Source: an uncultured Clostridia bacterium (GTDB lineage: Bacteria > Bacillota > Clostridia > Christensenellales > UBA3700). From it: a stretch of 5,559 bases of DNA. The DNA is taken from assembly GCA_947176115.1 (NCBI GenBank), contig CAMWPK010000104.1, forward strand, positions 1 to 5,559. The letters are read 5' to 3'. Positions within the stretch are counted from its first letter, which is position 1; every line of letters begins with the position of its first letter. This document shows positions 3,889 through 5,559 of this stretch, in pieces. Both the position numbers and the translations under genes were made by a program. Under the pieces are notes generated by a model. That model made no database searches and was not told the DNA's origin. It saw only the letters and a program-made list of their open reading frames with translations.

Positions 3889-5517
3889 TTACTTTTTAAG
3901 CTGTTGTCTTATCGCGTCGTTTATTCTCTCGCGCATTTGCAACTGCCATTCGTCGCTGTGCGGATATTCGGAAAAAGTAATAGGCGTATCTATCCCCTGC
4001 TCAATAAGTTCTATCGTCTTTTCTCTGCCGATAAAACTCTCTAAAAGTTGCAACGCCATCATATCTTGGAAAGCGTCGTAAAATACTTTTAGGCGCAATG
4101 ACAAAAGCGGTTTGCCGTCCTGTCCGGGATAAACGACGAAAGAATCTCCAGAGGGGAATTCCTTGCCTGCGTCAGTTTCCTTAAACGGGTCTACTCTTCT
4201 CTTGGAAAGTCTGGTGTACCAAAAGTTGAATCCCCAATGCAAAAAGCCTTTAATATCGAATTTATATAATTGACAACCTAGTACTCTGTTGCGTTGAGAT
4301 GGCATTGAGAAAAATCTATTGGACACTTTATCTGTCTGACCGCAACAATAGTACGTCCAAGGCTCTTCCACCTTGCCAAGGAAGTCGCTTATGTGATTAT
4401 TGTTGACTATAGGGTATTGCACTATGCCTAGCTCATAAAACTTGTAATGGCTAAGCGCGTCCATAATTTTGAACTCGCCGAAATTGTCTTTGACTATAGA
4501 GCTTGCCTTACGGTAGTGACGCAATATCCTTGGATAAGGCTCGTCGGACACGTGGAAGAATACTTTGTCGGCAATGCCTTTTTGTCTGATATACTCCTTG
4601 AGTTTTGGAGCAAGAGCAGATAAGAAATTCTTGTATTTCCTGCCGGTTGCGGACGTATGCCAACCGAATATTTTCTTTTCCTTGCCATTTACGGTGGCGA
4701 TTATCTTGGGACATCTCCATGCGCCCCATTGAGTAAAGAAATGCGCCATTTCAAAATACTCCACGCCCACTCTGTGACACATATCAATCCACTTGTCAAG
4801 ATTGGAAAAATCAAAAGAATATTCTTTGTCCTTTACGCTCACGCCTATCAACTGAACGGTAGGTCGCTCTCCGCCTATTCTGGTGTCAAGCGGTGGAGTA
4901 AATATCGGCGTAAGTACGGCGTTCATTCCATATTCATGCGCAGTCGTAAGATAATTCTCCACTATCTCCCAATACTTATCGGAAAATACGGGTACATTGT
5001 AATATGTGGATAAACAATCGGTATGGAACCAATTGGTATACTTAAGAGTCTGCTTTGGCAAATCGCAATCAATGACGTCAAAGGTCAACTCTACTTTTTC
5101 GTCAACTCCGTCGCCTTGGAGCGACACCTCGACTTTTTGCTCTCCGCTAGGCAACTCGCCCTTTGGCTCGGTTGACAGCCAAAGACTAGTCCACGCTCCC
5201 GCCTTCAAACTTATCTCGCCCTCAATCGGTCTGAGAAGTTCGGGAAACATTCCCGGATCTTTTCTCAAGGTAAAGTCGTCTTGACCTTTACCCAATGGCA
5301 AGCCGGCGTATATCTCCTCAACGAGGTACGCCTTGAGCATATCGCCCATTGCGGAATTTATCCCAGCCGTCAACTTGCAATCGACATCGCTCATCAATGC
5401 AATTTGCATACTTGACTTTTCATTGCGAAAAATACTAACTCTGTCAAATGACTTGGCTTTGGGCTCTTCATCGGAAAATACTTTGACAAGACTGCTCAGC
5501 GGTTTAACTTTTAACAT
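3889..5517 (-). CDS. GH123/DUF4091-type glycoside hydrolase, probable cytoplasmic beta-N-acetylgalactosaminidase-like enzyme
   Basis: A 542-residue protein from the chosen start. An N-terminal beta-sandwich (about 1-155) precedes a TIM-barrel catalytic domain of the DUF4091/GH123 type (about 160-470) and a helical C-terminus. The barrel shows TNWFHTDCLSTYY (161-173), GMNAVLTPIFTPP (197-209) and, as the key motif, FFHVSDEPYP (320-329) with the adjacent Asp-Glu pair D325-E326. In characterised GH123 enzymes such a pair performs substrate-assisted cleavage of terminal beta-GalNAc. GFLHWGFNFWYTR (424-436) and a Y-P-G-x-D-G-K-P segment (463-470) are also typical. There is no signal peptide, so it should act inside the cell on imported oligosaccharides. 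The start is ATG 5517 because AAAGGGG (5524-5530) lies 6 nt upstream; a TTG at 5535 in the same frame would place the SD inside the coding region. It is followed 10 nt later by the GNAT gene. The fold is well supported; exact sugar specificity is unproven, as many DUF4091 proteins are uncharacterised. Confidence 0.85.
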   Translation of the reverse strand: MLKVKPLSSLVKVFSDEEPKAKSFDRVSIFRNEKSSMQIALMSDVDCKLTAGINSAMGDMLKAYLVEEIYAGLPLGKGQDDFTLRKDPGMFPELLRPIEGEISLKAGAWTSLWLSTEPKGELPSGEQKVEVSLQGDGVDEKVELTFDVIDCDLPKQTLKYTNWFHTDCLSTYYNVPVFSDKYWEIVENYLTTAHEYGMNAVLTPIFTPPLDTRIGGERPTVQLIGVSVKDKEYSFDFSNLDKWIDMCHRVGVEYFEMAHFFTQWGAWRCPKIIATVNGKEKKIFGWHTSATGRKYKNFLSALAPKLKEYIRQKGIADKVFFHVSDEPYPRILRHYRKASSIVKDNFGEFKIMDALSHYKFYELGIVQYPIVNNNHISDFLGKVEEPWTYYCCGQTDKVSNRFFSMPSQRNRVLGCQLYKFDIKGFLHWGFNFWYTRLSKRRVDPFKETDAGKEFPSGDSFVVYPGQDGKPLLSLRLKVFYDAFQDMMALQLLESFIGREKTIELIEQGIDTPITFSEYPHSDEWQLQMRERINDAIRQQLKK

Positions 5518-5523
5518 AAAAAT

Positions 5524-5530
5524 CCCCTTT
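5524..5530 (-). promoter_or_regulatory. Ribosome binding site deciding the GH123-type gene start
   Basis: Minus-strand AAAGGGG with 6 nt to ATG 5517. It makes the six-residue longer form from TTG 5535 unlikely. Confidence 0.8.
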
Positions 5531-5533
5531 ATC

Positions 5534-5559
5534 AATTTAATTCAATAAATTAATTATAT
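5534..5559 (-). promoter_or_regulatory. AT-rich upstream region of the GH123-type gene with a possible -10 box and imperfect dyad
   Basis: TATAAT occurs on the minus strand at 5553-5558. It would place the transcription start near 5546, about 30 nt before the ATG. The matching -35 box would lie outside the window. An imperfect inverted repeat (5534-5551, arms AATTTA/TAAATT) sits around the expected start and could be an operator. The DNA here is nearly all A and T, so both signals could be chance. Confidence 0.3.

Noticed and set aside
4657..5013. A 118-residue plus-strand open frame opposite the GH123-type gene
   Set aside because: It is a shadow of a long, well-supported gene on the minus strand, with no SD and no domain.
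5006..5284. A 92-residue plus-strand open frame opposite the GH123-type gene
   Set aside because: It is antisense to the N-terminal domain of the hydrolase, with low-complexity S/P content and no initiation signal.

Overview
The window looks like a chromosomal segment of an AT-leaning, low-GC Gram-positive anaerobe of the Clostridia type, probably gut-associated. The signs are near-consensus sigma-A promoter elements, strong purine-rich Shine-Dalgarno (SD) sites, tightly packed genes with short overlaps, and family content typical of Firmicutes: a class M sirtuin with a zinc macrodomain, an HxlR regulator, a DUF11-repeat surface protein and a GH123-type enzyme. This lineage call is inference from style and gene families, not from a marker gene. 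TGA and TAA both act as ordinary stops.

Left part, 1-952 (+): the 3' end of a large surface protein built from DUF11 / B_ant-type repeats. The second visible repeat is interrupted by an in-frame TGA at 668-670. It continues in the +1 frame to 884, where the protein ends in a striking cysteine-rich tail. A perfect 15-bp hairpin (918-951) then terminates transcription, probably for both strands.

Centre, 995-3452: a three-gene minus-strand operon (cupin, then zinc-dependent macrodomain ADP-ribosyl hydrolase, then class M sirtuin-type ADP-ribosyltransferase). It is read divergently from an HxlR-family regulator whose only cysteine sits at the family's sensor position. The genes are coupled by an ATGA overlap and a 38-nt overlap. 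Class M sirtuins and their partner macrodomains form a known writer/eraser pair for protein mono-ADP-ribosylation. In staphylococci and streptococci they travel with a lipoyl-carrier protein (GcvH-L) and a lipoate ligase (LplA2). Neither lies in this window, and a small cupin stands where GcvH-L would be expected. The 184-bp divergent control region holds a near-consensus promoter for the regulator, candidate promoters for the operon and a 14-bp perfect palindrome. This suggests an electrophile- or redox-switched ADP-ribosylation module. It is the most interesting part of the window.

Right part, 3459-5517 (-): a GH123/DUF4091-type glycoside hydrolase with the catalytic Asp-Glu pair and no signal peptide. 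It is followed 10 nt later by a GNAT acetyltransferase whose SD overlaps the hydrolase stop codon, so the two are probably one operon. It converges with the HxlR gene, with only 6 nt between the stop codons.
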